A stretch of 64,000 nt of DNA from a virus, in the IMG/VR virus record IMGVR_UViG_3300017714_003662, positions 1 through 64,000 of that record; one strand, 5' to 3'. The notes under the pieces were generated by a model, which did no database searches, was not told the DNA's origin, and saw nothing but the letters and a program-made list of their open reading frames with translations. This document shows positions 14,055 to 22,157 of the stretch, piece after piece. Positions within the stretch are counted from its first letter, which is position 1. Each line of letters starts with the position of its first letter. A program made the position numbers and the translations under genes.

Positions 14055-15185
14055 ATGAACAAATATTTTTGTAGTCTCCCGTGGGTCCATTTACGTTTAG
14101 ATTCAAGTTACAACGGTCAAACAGGTGTAAGTCCATGTTGTAAATTTGATTGTGAAGAATGGGATAAACTTAATTCAGAAAATCATGTAAAGTATGGATT
14201 ACAAAATGCCATGAATACAAATCCATTTAAAAAAATTAGGAGTGATATGCTGAATGGAATACCAACTCCTGGATGTATAGACTGTTATGAGGATGATAAG
14301 CTACTAGGAGGGTCGATGCGTTCGGCTGCAAATAATTCATATAAAATTACAAATAAAAATTTAACCACAGAATTTCTTCACACAGAGTATATCGAAGTTT
14401 TTTTAGATAATACATGCAACCTTGAATGTAGAATGTGCAGTTCAATTAACTCAACTAAATTACGTAGACGTGATAAACTGTTAGGAGATACTGTGCATCC
14501 AAACGCAACTTGCGATCCAAATTTACTTGATGAACTAGATTTAAATCTTGTAAGAAAAATCAAGCTAATTGGTGGCGAACCATTATTATCAAAACATCAT
14601 TTACCATTCTTAAAAAAGTTTCCAGACCACAGTAAACTAAATCTGCTATACAATACTAATGCTACTATTATACCTAGTGGTGAAACTAGAGATATAATGG
14701 CAAGTGTTAATGAATTAAATTTTATAATTAGCTGTGATGGAATTTACAAATATAACGATTATCAAAGATGGGGAAGTAATTTTGAAAGTATTATTGAAAA
14801 CGGATTAAAAATAAAAAACACATTTAAAAATATTAAATGGTTTACGTTTTTAAATACATTCTCAATATTGAATCTAAATGCTTACAAAAAAACCATAGAA
14901 TGGTTTAAAGAAAATAATCTCGATACTATGTCAAACTGGGGAGAAGGTGATCTCAGTGTTTGTTTTGCACCAGATTGGTATGAAGAATGGATACTACAAG
15001 AAAACGATTGTCCTGAAGTTAGAAGTTATTTTAATGAAAGATGTCTGAACAGAAAGTATGATCCAAAAAAATGGCAGAAGTTTATTGATTTAATAAAAAT
15101 TACAGATAAAATGTATGGAACACGTTTAGAAGATTACAATCCCGAATTAGCAGAACAATTACATAAACACAAAATTTATATCTAA
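14055..15185 (+). CDS. twitch-type radical-SAM protein (376 aa)
   Basis: The N-terminal auxiliary cysteines (SPCCKFDC and PGCIDCYED) are followed by the radical-SAM motif CNLECRMC, then IGGEPLLSK, the glycine-rich SAM-binding region. The organisation equals that of 8730-9953. The start at 14055 is fixed by the late promoter spacing. The frame also contains an upstream TTG at 14031, which I reject. It begins a plus-strand block of three overlapping genes. The substrate is unknown. Confidence 0.8.
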   Translation: MNKYFCSLPWVHLRLDSSYNGQTGVSPCCKFDCEEWDKLNSENHVKYGLQNAMNTNPFKKIRSDMLNGIPTPGCIDCYEDDKLLGGSMRSAANNSYKITNKNLTTEFLHTEYIEVFLDNTCNLECRMCSSINSTKLRRRDKLLGDTVHPNATCDPNLLDELDLNLVRKIKLIGGEPLLSKHHLPFLKKFPDHSKLNLLYNTNATIIPSGETRDIMASVNELNFIISCDGIYKYNDYQRWGSNFESIIENGLKIKNTFKNIKWFTFLNTFSILNLNAYKKTIEWFKENNLDTMSNWGEGDLSVCFAPDWYEEWILQENDCPEVRSYFNERCLNRKYDPKKWQKFIDLIKITDKMYGTRLEDYNPELAEQLHKHKIYI

Positions 15186-15514
15186 TGCTAAATACAAATA
15201 TGTTAGAAGATCAAGCAATAGATTATTATAATTTAATTGAACCATTACTTGCAATAATTATAGTTGGTGTAATAGGTCTTTGGATCAAAACATTCATAGA
15301 AGACTTAGTAGCAAGTATCAGATGGAAAATTAAACCAGGATTTGAACCTGGAGATGAATGTTTTTTAGATGGCGAGAAAGCTACTATAGTAAGTATTGGA
15401 TATAGAGAAACTATATTTGAAATTGACAATGGCCGTGGAAAAGTATGGCGCTATGTTGATAATAAACGTATACCAGCTATTAGACTGGAGAGAATAATTG
15501 CAAAAAAAAATTGA
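15185..15514 (+). CDS. MscS-like small membrane protein (109 aa)
   Basis: One membrane segment at about residues 18-38 (IEPLLAIIIVGVIGLWIKTF) is followed by a basic linker and a beta-rich domain with FEPGDECFLDGEKATIVSIG and a final RYVDNKRI. This resembles the beta domain of MscS mechanosensitive channels. It is far shorter than a channel and may be a modifier or decoy. The TAATG overlap supports the start at 15185. A weak late element (GCTAAATA) with a 5-base gap would instead favour the ATG at 15200. Confidence 0.55.
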   Translation: MLNTNMLEDQAIDYYNLIEPLLAIIIVGVIGLWIKTFIEDLVASIRWKIKPGFEPGDECFLDGEKATIVSIGYRETIFEIDNGRGKVWRYVDNKRIPAIRLERIIAKKN

Positions 15515-16241
15515 TTGGGAATTAGCAAAAGTTTGTGCTGAATTCTGTGAACAAGCATATAAAGGACCAGACGAGTTTAAAAAGTTTTTATTTAAACGTG
15601 TAATAATGCATACACAATTAAAATACTTTGATAAAAATGGTGCCCAAGCATATGGTATTGTTATGCCAGATCAAGTTGCTATTATATTTAGAGGAACAGA
15701 GCCTAGCGAACTAAGTGATATATTAGCAGATATCAAAGCATGGAGATCAGAATCTGAAACTGTAGGTGAAGTTCATGCAGGATTCAAAGGTGAACTAGAT
15801 AAAATATATCCAGAGATTGCTAAGTGGTTAACAAATCATGAGAATAAAAAAATAGTAATATCAGGACACAGCCTAGGTGCTGCAATGGCAACATTGTTTG
15901 CAGCTAGAGTACACGAAGATAACAAAAATTTATTGTTATTTACATTTGGTAGTCCACGTGCAGGAAACATAGAATGGTCTAAACAATTTAAAAACATCGA
16001 AGCTTATAGATTTGTAAATACAAATGATATTGTATGCACAGTTCCTCCATATGGATTCTATACACATGTTGGTGAATTACACTATATGAGTTACAAAGGA
16101 ACTATTTTAACAAAAACAACATTTTGGCAAAGATTAGGTGACAAGTTTAGAGGAAGATTACGTGCTTGGCAGAAACGTCAACTGTTTAGTGGAATATACG
16201 ATCATATGGGAAAAAGATATATTAAGAAAATTAAGAAATAA
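15498..16241 (+). CDS. class 3 lipase-like alpha/beta hydrolase
   Basis: The nucleophile elbow GHSLGA gives Ser125. Asp177 in NTNDIVCTVPP and a His at 190 or 195 complete the triad, in the order and spacing of the fungal-type Lipase_3 family. FRGTEPSELSDILADIKAW is the conserved oxyanion/lid region. No signal peptide is visible, so it would act in the cytoplasm or at the inner membrane, perhaps on phospholipids during lysis. The start is TTG at 15498 with a GGAG SD. It overlaps the MscS-like gene. Confidence 0.8.
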   Translation: MQKKIDWELAKVCAEFCEQAYKGPDEFKKFLFKRVIMHTQLKYFDKNGAQAYGIVMPDQVAIIFRGTEPSELSDILADIKAWRSESETVGEVHAGFKGELDKIYPEIAKWLTNHENKKIVISGHSLGAAMATLFAARVHEDNKNLLLFTFGSPRAGNIEWSKQFKNIEAYRFVNTNDIVCTVPPYGFYTHVGELHYMSYKGTILTKTTFWQRLGDKFRGRLRAWQKRQLFSGIYDHMGKRYIKKIKK

Positions 16242-17208
16242 CAATCTCTTCAGTTGTTTCACCGTGTTTCCATATACCATCTAATTGCTTTACAACACAT
16301 TTATTATTATGTTGAGTTATAGTGGAATCTAGTTGATCCTGACTACCAACCATACTAGCAGGAATAGCACTATAACAGGGTAATGGATTTTTTTCCATTG
16401 CTAACATCATCATATGTTGGATACCATTATATCTCCAGTTATAGCCAATTCTATCATCAATACCTCTAGCAAATCCATCATATCTAATTGCATCCCAAAT
16501 AGTAAAACGTATACTTTCACTATCTGCTTCAATAACTTCATTATTGTCTACACCTATGATATTATTTTTTTCATCTACAATTACAGCATGTCCATCAAGC
16601 ACTGTTTTTTGTCCTTGTGCTAAATTAATAAATTGTTCATCCCAACATTCCCAACCTTCAATTATATCTCCGGTTTTATTCCTATAACTTATAGTATCCT
16701 CGTCAATAATAATGTTGACTCTTAAACCTGTACTAATTGGTTGCACACATGCTGGAAAGTTTTGATAATCAGATACGTCAGCAACACTACATGTTCTAAT
16801 AGGATATTCCATAATTAGGTTTTCCCAAACACTGTTGATGGTTGATATTTCTAAACCTAAATCAAGATCTTGTCTAACCAAATCTAAAAATAAAGGTGCT
16901 TCAACATCATCAATATGTTGCAAAGCCATATTACAACTAAATTGTCTTTCTCTGGGATCTAATTTATTTGCAACTATGTCATCTACAATATGTAGAAACT
17001 TGCTTATACCCATTCCAAACTTTTTACCAGATTTTGTTGTCTTAAAATCTTGCATTTTTAAATTGATCCAAGGATTATAAGCAATACTTACAATACGTTC
17101 TAACATTTTTTCTTTTTTGTATTTGGTCAACAATTTACATTTCTCTGACTGATCAGTCATAGATTGAAGATCTTTAACTATTGTAGAAATTAAATGTGTC
17201 TTACCCAT
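16231..17208 (-). CDS. DNA ligase-like protein lacking the catalytic lysine
   Basis: The 325-residue protein follows the plan of T4-type ATP-dependent DNA ligase (gp30). LVRQDLDLGLE and FPACVQPISTGLRVNI correspond to the region around motif I, and TVLDGHAVIVD to motif III. In ligases motif I is KxDG. Here residues 158-161 read ISTG, so both the adenylated Lys and the Asp are missing and the enzyme should not form ligase-AMP. It may bind DNA or nicks without sealing, or have a structural role. A GATAAATA late promoter five bases before the ATG predicts leaderless late expression. Confidence 0.65.
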   Translation of the reverse strand: MGKTHLISTIVKDLQSMTDQSEKCKLLTKYKKEKMLERIVSIAYNPWINLKMQDFKTTKSGKKFGMGISKFLHIVDDIVANKLDPRERQFSCNMALQHIDDVEAPLFLDLVRQDLDLGLEISTINSVWENLIMEYPIRTCSVADVSDYQNFPACVQPISTGLRVNIIIDEDTISYRNKTGDIIEGWECWDEQFINLAQGQKTVLDGHAVIVDEKNNIIGVDNNEVIEADSESIRFTIWDAIRYDGFARGIDDRIGYNWRYNGIQHMMMLAMEKNPLPCYSAIPASMVGSQDQLDSTITQHNNKCVVKQLDGIWKHGETTEEIVIS

Positions 17209-17213
17209 ATAAT

Positions 17214-17221
17214 TATTTATC
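17214..17221 (-). promoter_or_regulatory. T4-type late promoter, leaderless
   Basis: GATAAATA (17221-17214), five bases, then ATG at 17208 of the ligase-like gene. Confidence 0.75.
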
Positions 17222-17309
17222 TAATTAAAATAGCTGTTAATTAATAATATATATGGTTAACTTGGCTATATAACCATTTAAATATATGCAGCAACTAAGG
17301 AGAGTTCAA

Positions 17310-17792
17310 ATGGTAGATCCAGTTAGCGCCATTGGTCTGGCCACGGCCGCCTTTAAAGGCATCAAAGCAGCTATTAGTACAGGTAAAGACTTACACGACA
17401 TGGGTAGGACACTTAACCAGTGGGCAACTAGTATGAGTGATATAGACTTTGCTCATAGACAAGCAGAAAACCCACCAATGTTTAAAAAACTATTTGGAGC
17501 AAGCAAGCTAGAACAAAATGCTTTAGAAATTTGGGGACATAAACAAAAAGCAAAAGAAATGAGAGAAGAACTAAGATCTCATATTAGCTTATTTTATGGT
17601 CCATCAGCTTGGAAAGAGATTGTTGAAATAGAAGCACAAATGCGTAGAGAACGTAAAGCAGCAGTATATGCTGCAGAAGAAAGAAAACAAAATATAATTG
17701 AATGGTGTGTAGGATTATTACTTGCAGGCGTAATGACAGGTGTTATTGTTTTAATTATATGGCTTGTTGGCAAAGGACAAGGAAGATGGTAA
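17310..17792 (+). CDS. phage protein with coiled coil and C-terminal membrane segment (160 aa)
   Basis: The N-terminus (MVDPVSAIGLATAAFKGIKA) is small-residue-rich, the middle is a charged helix with repeated Glu/Arg/Lys, and residues about 135-157 form one membrane segment (GLLLAGVMTGVIVLIIWLVG). The ATG at 17310 has an excellent AGGAG SD. An upstream ATG at 17286 lacks one. It is transcribed away from the minus-strand genes and ends at a perfect hairpin. No family is recognised with certainty; it could be a virion or membrane-remodelling protein. Confidence 0.65.
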   Translation: MVDPVSAIGLATAAFKGIKAAISTGKDLHDMGRTLNQWATSMSDIDFAHRQAENPPMFKKLFGASKLEQNALEIWGHKQKAKEMREELRSHISLFYGPSAWKEIVEIEAQMRRERKAAVYAAEERKQNIIEWCVGLLLAGVMTGVIVLIIWLVGKGQGRW

Positions 17793-17796
17793 TAAG

Positions 17797-17828
17797 ATAA
17801 AAGAGCAGTGATATCACTGCTCTTTTAT
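17797..17828. terminator. bidirectional Rho-independent terminator
   Basis: A perfect 32-bp palindrome (ATAAAAGAGCAGTGAT and its complement) lies between convergent genes ending at 17792 (+) and 17873 (-). The A/T ends give a T-rich tail in both directions. Confidence 0.85.
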
Positions 17829-17872
17829 ATGTTTAAAAATTTCTTCCCACATGTCTACTGTAAAAATCCACA

Positions 17873-18058
17873 TTATGTATTATTTGAATTTTGAATTTTT
17901 TTGATTTCCATCATACACTTTTTCGATTCCTCTTGGTAACCAGCTCTTGCGAGCTCCGCTGCCGCTCTCGAGTAACCAGCTATCTGCGTATAGCGGTCTA
18001 ATGCTGACCACAATCCAGACAATGGCGAAAATACAAAGTTTTGAACTAATGCTGTCAT
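17873..18058 (-). CDS. small protein downstream of DUF1127 (61 aa)
   Basis: A helical protein with SRAAAELARAGYQEESKKCM, typical of short proteins that accompany DUF1127 genes in marine alphaproteobacteria (impression from memory). I place the start at the ATG at 18058, which overlaps the DUF1127 stop as TAATG and has GAGG nine bases upstream. A start three codons earlier is possible. The function is unknown. Confidence 0.6.
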   Translation of the reverse strand: MTALVQNFVFSPLSGLWSALDRYTQIAGYSRAAAELARAGYQEESKKCMMEIKKIQNSNNT

Positions 18059-18318
18059 TAAACCCATCCTCGTAAATTACTATTTGATTCAGTTTTTGTT
18101 TCTGTTGTATCATTGTGAAATGTACCAATTGAAACTGCACGTATATCACTACGACCTATACCAATATCCCATAGTTCTCTATCAGTAAGTCCGTTTAGTT
18201 TATTATATGTTTCACGCTGTATGCGTTTTTGAGCTGCTCTACGTCTCCAGTCAGAAAATAGTTCTCCGATGGATGAAATGTTAAGCCAATTTGATGCTGT
18301 TAAAATTACTTGTGTCAT
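18058..18318 (-). CDS. DUF1127-family protein
   Basis: The 86-residue protein contains the DUF1127 signature, a basic helix followed by NKLNGLTDRELWDIGIGRSDI. Such small proteins are common in alphaproteobacteria, where studied members affect RNA turnover and phosphate or stress responses. A phage copy may therefore manipulate host RNA metabolism. It is coupled by TAATG overlaps to the genes on both sides and lies in an operon with a long structured leader. Confidence 0.75.
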   Translation of the reverse strand: MTQVILTASNWLNISSIGELFSDWRRRAAQKRIQRETYNKLNGLTDRELWDIGIGRSDIRAVSIGTFHNDTTETKTESNSNLRGWV

Positions 18319-18485
18319 TAGTAGTATATTCCTCTTTTTGGGCCTTTGCCTGTTAGTTTAATTTCATAGTATGCGAATTCCCAATCTTTTGAGTATTCTG
18401 TTTTTGCCCATGTGAGTATATCATTATCGTTGAGTTTCTTACGCCCAAACATGCTCACAAGGCTCCCGTATAGCTTTCTTGCCAT
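18318..18485 (-). CDS. hypothetical protein (55 aa)
   Basis: A small basic protein (MARKLYGSLVSMFGRKKLN...) with the aromatic stretch DWEFAYYEIKL. An AAAGGAGA SD precedes the ATG at 18485, and its stop overlaps the DUF1127 start. No family recognised. It heads the DUF1127 operon behind a 154-base leader. Confidence 0.6.
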   Translation of the reverse strand: MARKLYGSLVSMFGRKKLNDNDILTWAKTEYSKDWEFAYYEIKLTGKGPKRGIYY

Positions 18486-18640
18486 AGTAGTCTCCTTTAG
18501 TTTTTATGATGCTTGAGGGAAGCAATACCCCGGTCTGTTTCCGGCGTCACTAAGTCTTTCCCTAGTGCCACTCATTTTTTCTAAGCTGAGGTCGCTTTGG
18601 TAATAGAAATTTAGTTTAGCACAACTTTTAATTTATTACA
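18486..18640 (-). promoter_or_regulatory. structured 5' leader, candidate cis-regulatory RNA
   Basis: On the minus strand the leader contains CACTA/TAGTG, CCGG/CCGG and GCTT/AAGC hairpins. The loop of the first (GGGAAAG) can pair with CTTCCC in the last, giving a pseudoknot just before the AAAGGAGA SD. No plausible ORF occupies it. The arrangement resembles a translational riboswitch, but no known class is recognised. Confidence 0.4.
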
Positions 18641-18644
18641 ATGA

Positions 18645-18652
18645 TATTTATC
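18645..18652 (-). promoter_or_regulatory. T4-type late promoter for the DUF1127 operon
   Basis: GATAAATA (18652-18645) with predicted +1 at about 18639, giving a 154-base leader before the ATG at 18485. Confidence 0.6.
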
Positions 18653-18718
18653 AGAGATATAGCAGGATTGCTTACATATTATTGCAAAGACGATATGCGT
18701 GTAGTGCATACATTACAA

Positions 18719-18750
18719 TAAAAAAGCAAGCAATAAGAATATTGCTTGCT
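18719..18750 (-). terminator. Rho-independent terminator after the haloperoxidase gene
   Basis: A 10-bp stem AGCAAGCAAT/ATTGCTTGCT with a 6-base loop is followed by a T run on the minus strand, 25 bases after the haloperoxidase stop. Confidence 0.85.
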
Positions 18751-18774
18751 ATATAGTATTAAAATATTTTAATA

Positions 18775-20343
18775 TTAAACTGTTACTGATACTCCATCAA
18801 ATCCAACAATAGTAATATTACCACGTGATTCAATTTGTCTGCTTATATAGTCTTTAAAGTATGCAATAGCAACTTTCTGTCCTAGCATCATACCACAGTC
18901 GCCATCTGCACGATAGTGAACACCTGCAATGTTACGACCAATTGCAATATTTGCTGCAAGTTTATTAAGCTCTCCATGAACTGTTAGGTCACCTGAATCG
19001 GAGCGAGTATAACTTATTAGTGAGTCACCTGTTGTTGAATGTTGAACTGCACTATAATTACCCATTGTTGACCAATTTTCATCTGCATACATTAGTTTCA
19101 ATATCGTTGCATTTGCACCTGCAATCACAGCATGACCTGCTGGATATGATGGATGTGTTGGCGAACCTTCTGCATATAGTAATGGTAAGAAAGGTGCATT
19201 GTCGCCACCGTTTGCTTGGTTAAATGCCTTTACTGCATCAACTGTTGACTGTGCATTATTTAAAAGTGATGCAGCTTGGTATACTGGTGTATCACCTGAC
19301 ATACCTGTTGCAACACGAGCTGCCATTGTTTCAGGACGTAGTTTACAGTGATGTCTCCATTTCTGTACCCATGATGCTGTTAACGCATTAGCTGATACTG
19401 CTGCAACCGCTGTTGCTTGAAATGCTGGGCCTGCATTAGTTAAAAATGCACCACTATTTGACGGATCAACATTTGTGTATGCTGTGTGTCTTGTACCGCC
19501 ATGTGCTAGCATTGCTGCTGCATAATAAAAATGTTGATATACAAAGTCACTGTGAACAAGTGTTCCTAGCCCACGACCATTAAAAATATATTTTGGAGAT
19601 GAATCTGCTTGCTGTGCTACTGGAACAGCCCCGTCTGCTATACTTTTAAAGTTTGTTTTTGTGTTACCATAAATGCCATTATGGACATTATATTTTTGTG
19701 TAACTGTATGGGCGCCTAATGCAAAGTCATGTGCAAGGAATTGTGAAATATATGGGCCTGCTAAACAACCAGGTGCTACGCCACGAAATAGTTCTGCACG
19801 TGTTAATGCTCCACTTGTTCCATTCACTGGTCCTTTGTATTCTGCACCAAATGCATTTAAGTTTGTTACGGCACGGTCTGCTGCTGTGTTTGTAACACCA
19901 AAGTTAAGATCATTAAATGAGGTATCTCTTTGGATATTCATTTCATAAACTTCGACCATTTCTCCTGCACCCCAATCGCTATCAAGTGTAGGTGGCGCCG
20001 GCATTGTCATACCATATGCATCTTGTCCTGTTATTTCACATGCAAATGCACCCAATGGGTTTGCTAATTTACGTGTAGCATTTGAAGAAAGACTTACATT
20101 TTCTAAATCTTGTTTGGTTCCACGTTCCATTGCTAATGCTAGTTTTACAACATCTGCTTCGCTTGGCAGTAGGGTTGTTGAGTTATGATCTAATGTTTTG
20201 CTAAACATAGATTCTGTTTTTAATGTTGTTATATCGTTATTAACAGCCTGGTCACGTTCGAACCCACTCATAGCATCTGCTAATCTTTGAGTTCGTTCTT
20301 TACGAAATCTGCTGATCGAATAATCTTCTTCTCTTTTGGACAT
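18775..20343 (-). CDS. vanadium-dependent haloperoxidase
   Basis: The 522-residue protein carries the vanadate-binding signature of algal-type bromoperoxidases: Lys328 and Arg336 in KWRHHCKLRPE, THPSYPAGHA with Gly403 and His404 (the vanadate-linking His), and Arg470 and His476 in GRNIAGVHYR. The usual Ser before Gly-His is Ala402. The family oxidises halides with hydrogen peroxide, forming hypohalous acid. No signal peptide is seen. A late promoter and AAGGAG SD predict strong late synthesis, so it may be packaged or act at lysis. A related acid-phosphatase role is less likely given the full signature. Confidence 0.88.
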   Translation of the reverse strand: MSKREEDYSISRFRKERTQRLADAMSGFERDQAVNNDITTLKTESMFSKTLDHNSTTLLPSEADVVKLALAMERGTKQDLENVSLSSNATRKLANPLGAFACEITGQDAYGMTMPAPPTLDSDWGAGEMVEVYEMNIQRDTSFNDLNFGVTNTAADRAVTNLNAFGAEYKGPVNGTSGALTRAELFRGVAPGCLAGPYISQFLAHDFALGAHTVTQKYNVHNGIYGNTKTNFKSIADGAVPVAQQADSSPKYIFNGRGLGTLVHSDFVYQHFYYAAAMLAHGGTRHTAYTNVDPSNSGAFLTNAGPAFQATAVAAVSANALTASWVQKWRHHCKLRPETMAARVATGMSGDTPVYQAASLLNNAQSTVDAVKAFNQANGGDNAPFLPLLYAEGSPTHPSYPAGHAVIAGANATILKLMYADENWSTMGNYSAVQHSTTGDSLISYTRSDSGDLTVHGELNKLAANIAIGRNIAGVHYRADGDCGMMLGQKVAIAYFKDYISRQIESRGNITIVGFDGVSVTV

Positions 20344-20368
20344 ATAGCTTTCTCCTTTGAACTAACTA

Positions 20369-20376
20369 TATTTATT
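20369..20376 (-). promoter_or_regulatory. T4-type late prom., SD-containing leader
   Basis: AATAAATA (20376-20369) gives a 20-base leader containing AAGGAG before the haloperoxidase ATG at 20343. Confidence 0.7.
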
Positions 20377-21550
20377 TAATAGTAGAAGATTCGTATACAC
20401 CGTTATATTGATTATTTACTAAAATAAATGTTGCACATTTACTAATATTCTTTAATCTATTTGCACCTACGTATGTGCATGTGCTTCTAATACCACCTAG
20501 TATGTCTTGCATTGTATTTGCAATTTTACCTCTATATGGAACTAAAGCTTCTCTACCTTCGCTTGATCTATAATCTTTGAGTCCGCCAAAATGCTTTTTA
20601 TTAGCTGCATCGCTACTCATACCGTAAAACTGAACATAATGCTTTTGTTCAACACGGCGTGTTTCTTTTGTTTGGTCGCCCACATATTCACGTATAATCT
20701 CATTTGTTTCGTAATACTTTGTAATCACTTCGCCACCGCCCTCATCGTGTCCTGCTAACATTCCTCCTAGCATTACAAAATCTGCTCCGCCTGCAAACGC
20801 TTTAGCTACATCCCCCGAACATGTACAACCACCATCAGCAATAACAAGCCCACCAAGCCCATGAGCAGCATCTGCACACTCCATGACTGCGGATAATTGC
20901 GGATAACCAATACCAGTTTTAATACGGGTCGTACAAACCGACCCAGGGCCAATCCCCACTTTAACAATATCTGCTCCACTTAAGATTAACTCCTGTGTTT
21001 GATCTGATGTAACTACGTTACCAGCAATGATTACTATATTAGGATATAGACTACGAAATTCTCTCACAAAGTCAGTAAAACGTTCACTATAACCATTTGC
21101 TACATCAATACATACAAATTTTATAGTGTGTGCTTGTTCGTATACTGTACGAAACTTTTCATGATCTCGATCTGTAATTCCCATACTGTATGCAACAAAA
21201 TCAGATCTTTGTGGATTGTTAGGATCATCAAAGAAGTTTACTAAATCATTTACCTCATATGTTTTTACTAAACATGTAAACATTTTTTGGCTAGCAAGTA
21301 TATCTGCCATTTTAAATGTTCCTACACCGTCCATATTAGCAGCCATAATAGGAACACCACGCCAATCTCTATCTTGATTTTGTACAACAGGATATCCATC
21401 AGGTAACACATCTTTTGCCACATAAGGTTTATAATTACAAAATGTAAAACCACGTTCTAAATCTACTTCTTTACGACTTCCTAATGTACTACGTTTTGGA
21501 CGTATTAATACATCACTGTAGTCAAGTTTTACTTCTGTTTCAATTCTCAT
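20372..21550 (-). CDS. guaC: GMP reductase (IMPDH/GMPR family)
   Basis: The enzyme converts GMP to IMP with NADPH, recycling guanine nucleotides. GIGPGSVCTTR contains the catalytic Cys206, followed by TGIGYPQLSAV as in GMP reductases. No CBS domain is present. IADGGCTCSGDVAKAFAGGADFVMLGGMLAG is the phosphate-binding region, given here only to about ten residues per motif. The start is the ATG at 21550 with an AAAGGA SD. An in-frame ATG six codons earlier overlaps that SD. It follows a cytidylyltransferase gene by a 4-base overlap. Confidence 0.85.
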   Translation of the reverse strand: MRIETEVKLDYSDVLIRPKRSTLGSRKEVDLERGFTFCNYKPYVAKDVLPDGYPVVQNQDRDWRGVPIMAANMDGVGTFKMADILASQKMFTCLVKTYEVNDLVNFFDDPNNPQRSDFVAYSMGITDRDHEKFRTVYEQAHTIKFVCIDVANGYSERFTDFVREFRSLYPNIVIIAGNVVTSDQTQELILSGADIVKVGIGPGSVCTTRIKTGIGYPQLSAVMECADAAHGLGGLVIADGGCTCSGDVAKAFAGGADFVMLGGMLAGHDEGGGEVITKYYETNEIIREYVGDQTKETRRVEQKHYVQFYGMSSDAANKKHFGGLKDYRSSEGREALVPYRGKIANTMQDILGGIRSTCTYVGANRLKNISKCATFILVNNQYNGVYESSTIK

Positions 21551-21966
21551 TTGTTTTCCTTTTCGCATACACGTCTACGCAAATCACTACTACTGAATCT
21601 ATGTTCACGTTTATTAAAGTATACCTCAATTCCTCTTGCGGCACAGGTAGCTCTGCCTGTAAATTCTTTTTCTCTGTACTCTTCTCCCAAGAATCTAACA
21701 TCTATTTGAAACAGTTCAAGTATATCAATTAGATCTTCTTCTGTTTGATATGGAACTATTTCGTCAACAAACTTTAATGCATTAAGTTGTGCATAACGTT
21801 CTACCATTGTCTGTATTGGTTTATTTTTTGTATCAGGTCTATCGATTGTTGGGTCGCTTTGTAGTCCAACAATTAAGTAATCGCAATTTGCCTTTGCTTC
21901 TCTAAGCATACCTATATGACCAGCATGAAGCAAATCAAATGTGCTAAATGTAATTCCTACTTTCAT
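21547..21966 (-). CDS. cytidylyltransferase-like nucleotidyltransferase (139 aa)
   Basis: HAGH at residues 14-17 and HRFSSSDLRRRV near the C-terminus are the nucleotide-binding HxGH and RTxGISTS-like motifs of the glycerol-3-phosphate cytidylyltransferase (TagD) family. It would transfer CMP or AMP to a phosphorylated small molecule. The 139-residue length fits the family. It overlaps the GMP reductase start by four bases. Confidence 0.8.
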   Translation of the reverse strand: MKVGITFSTFDLLHAGHIGMLREAKANCDYLIVGLQSDPTIDRPDTKNKPIQTMVERYAQLNALKFVDEIVPYQTEEDLIDILELFQIDVRFLGEEYREKEFTGRATCAARGIEVYFNKREHRFSSSDLRRRVCEKENK

Positions 21967-22157
21967 TTTTTATCTTTTAGTTTCATATGTTGTTTAGTAA
22001 ACCATACAGGAACTTCGGGGTTTAAGTCAATTAATTCTTGCTCTGTATATGTTTCAGGAAGACGCACTCCATGTTCTTTAAACTTTTCATAAAAAAAGTC
22101 GGCTAATTCGTCTTTGTGTTTATTCCGATATGGAGATTTTTTAGTCCAATTTTTCAT
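21963..22157 (-). CDS. hypothetical protein (64 aa)
   Basis: A small charged protein (MKNWTKKSPYRNKHKDELADF) that overlaps the PsiE-like gene by 17 bases and the next gene by four. No membrane segment or known motif. Tight coupling suggests a real gene. Confidence 0.55.
   Translation of the reverse strand: MKNWTKKSPYRNKHKDELADFFYEKFKEHGVRLPETYTEQELIDLNPEVPVWFTKQHMKLKDKK

Noticed and set aside
17880-18149. 89-codon minus-strand frame over the DUF1127 operon
   Set aside because: It overlaps two better-supported genes joined by TAATG coupling.
18641-18721. 26-codon plus-strand ORF beginning MIFIRDIAG
   Set aside because: No SD or promoter on that strand; it lies opposite a minus-strand late promoter.
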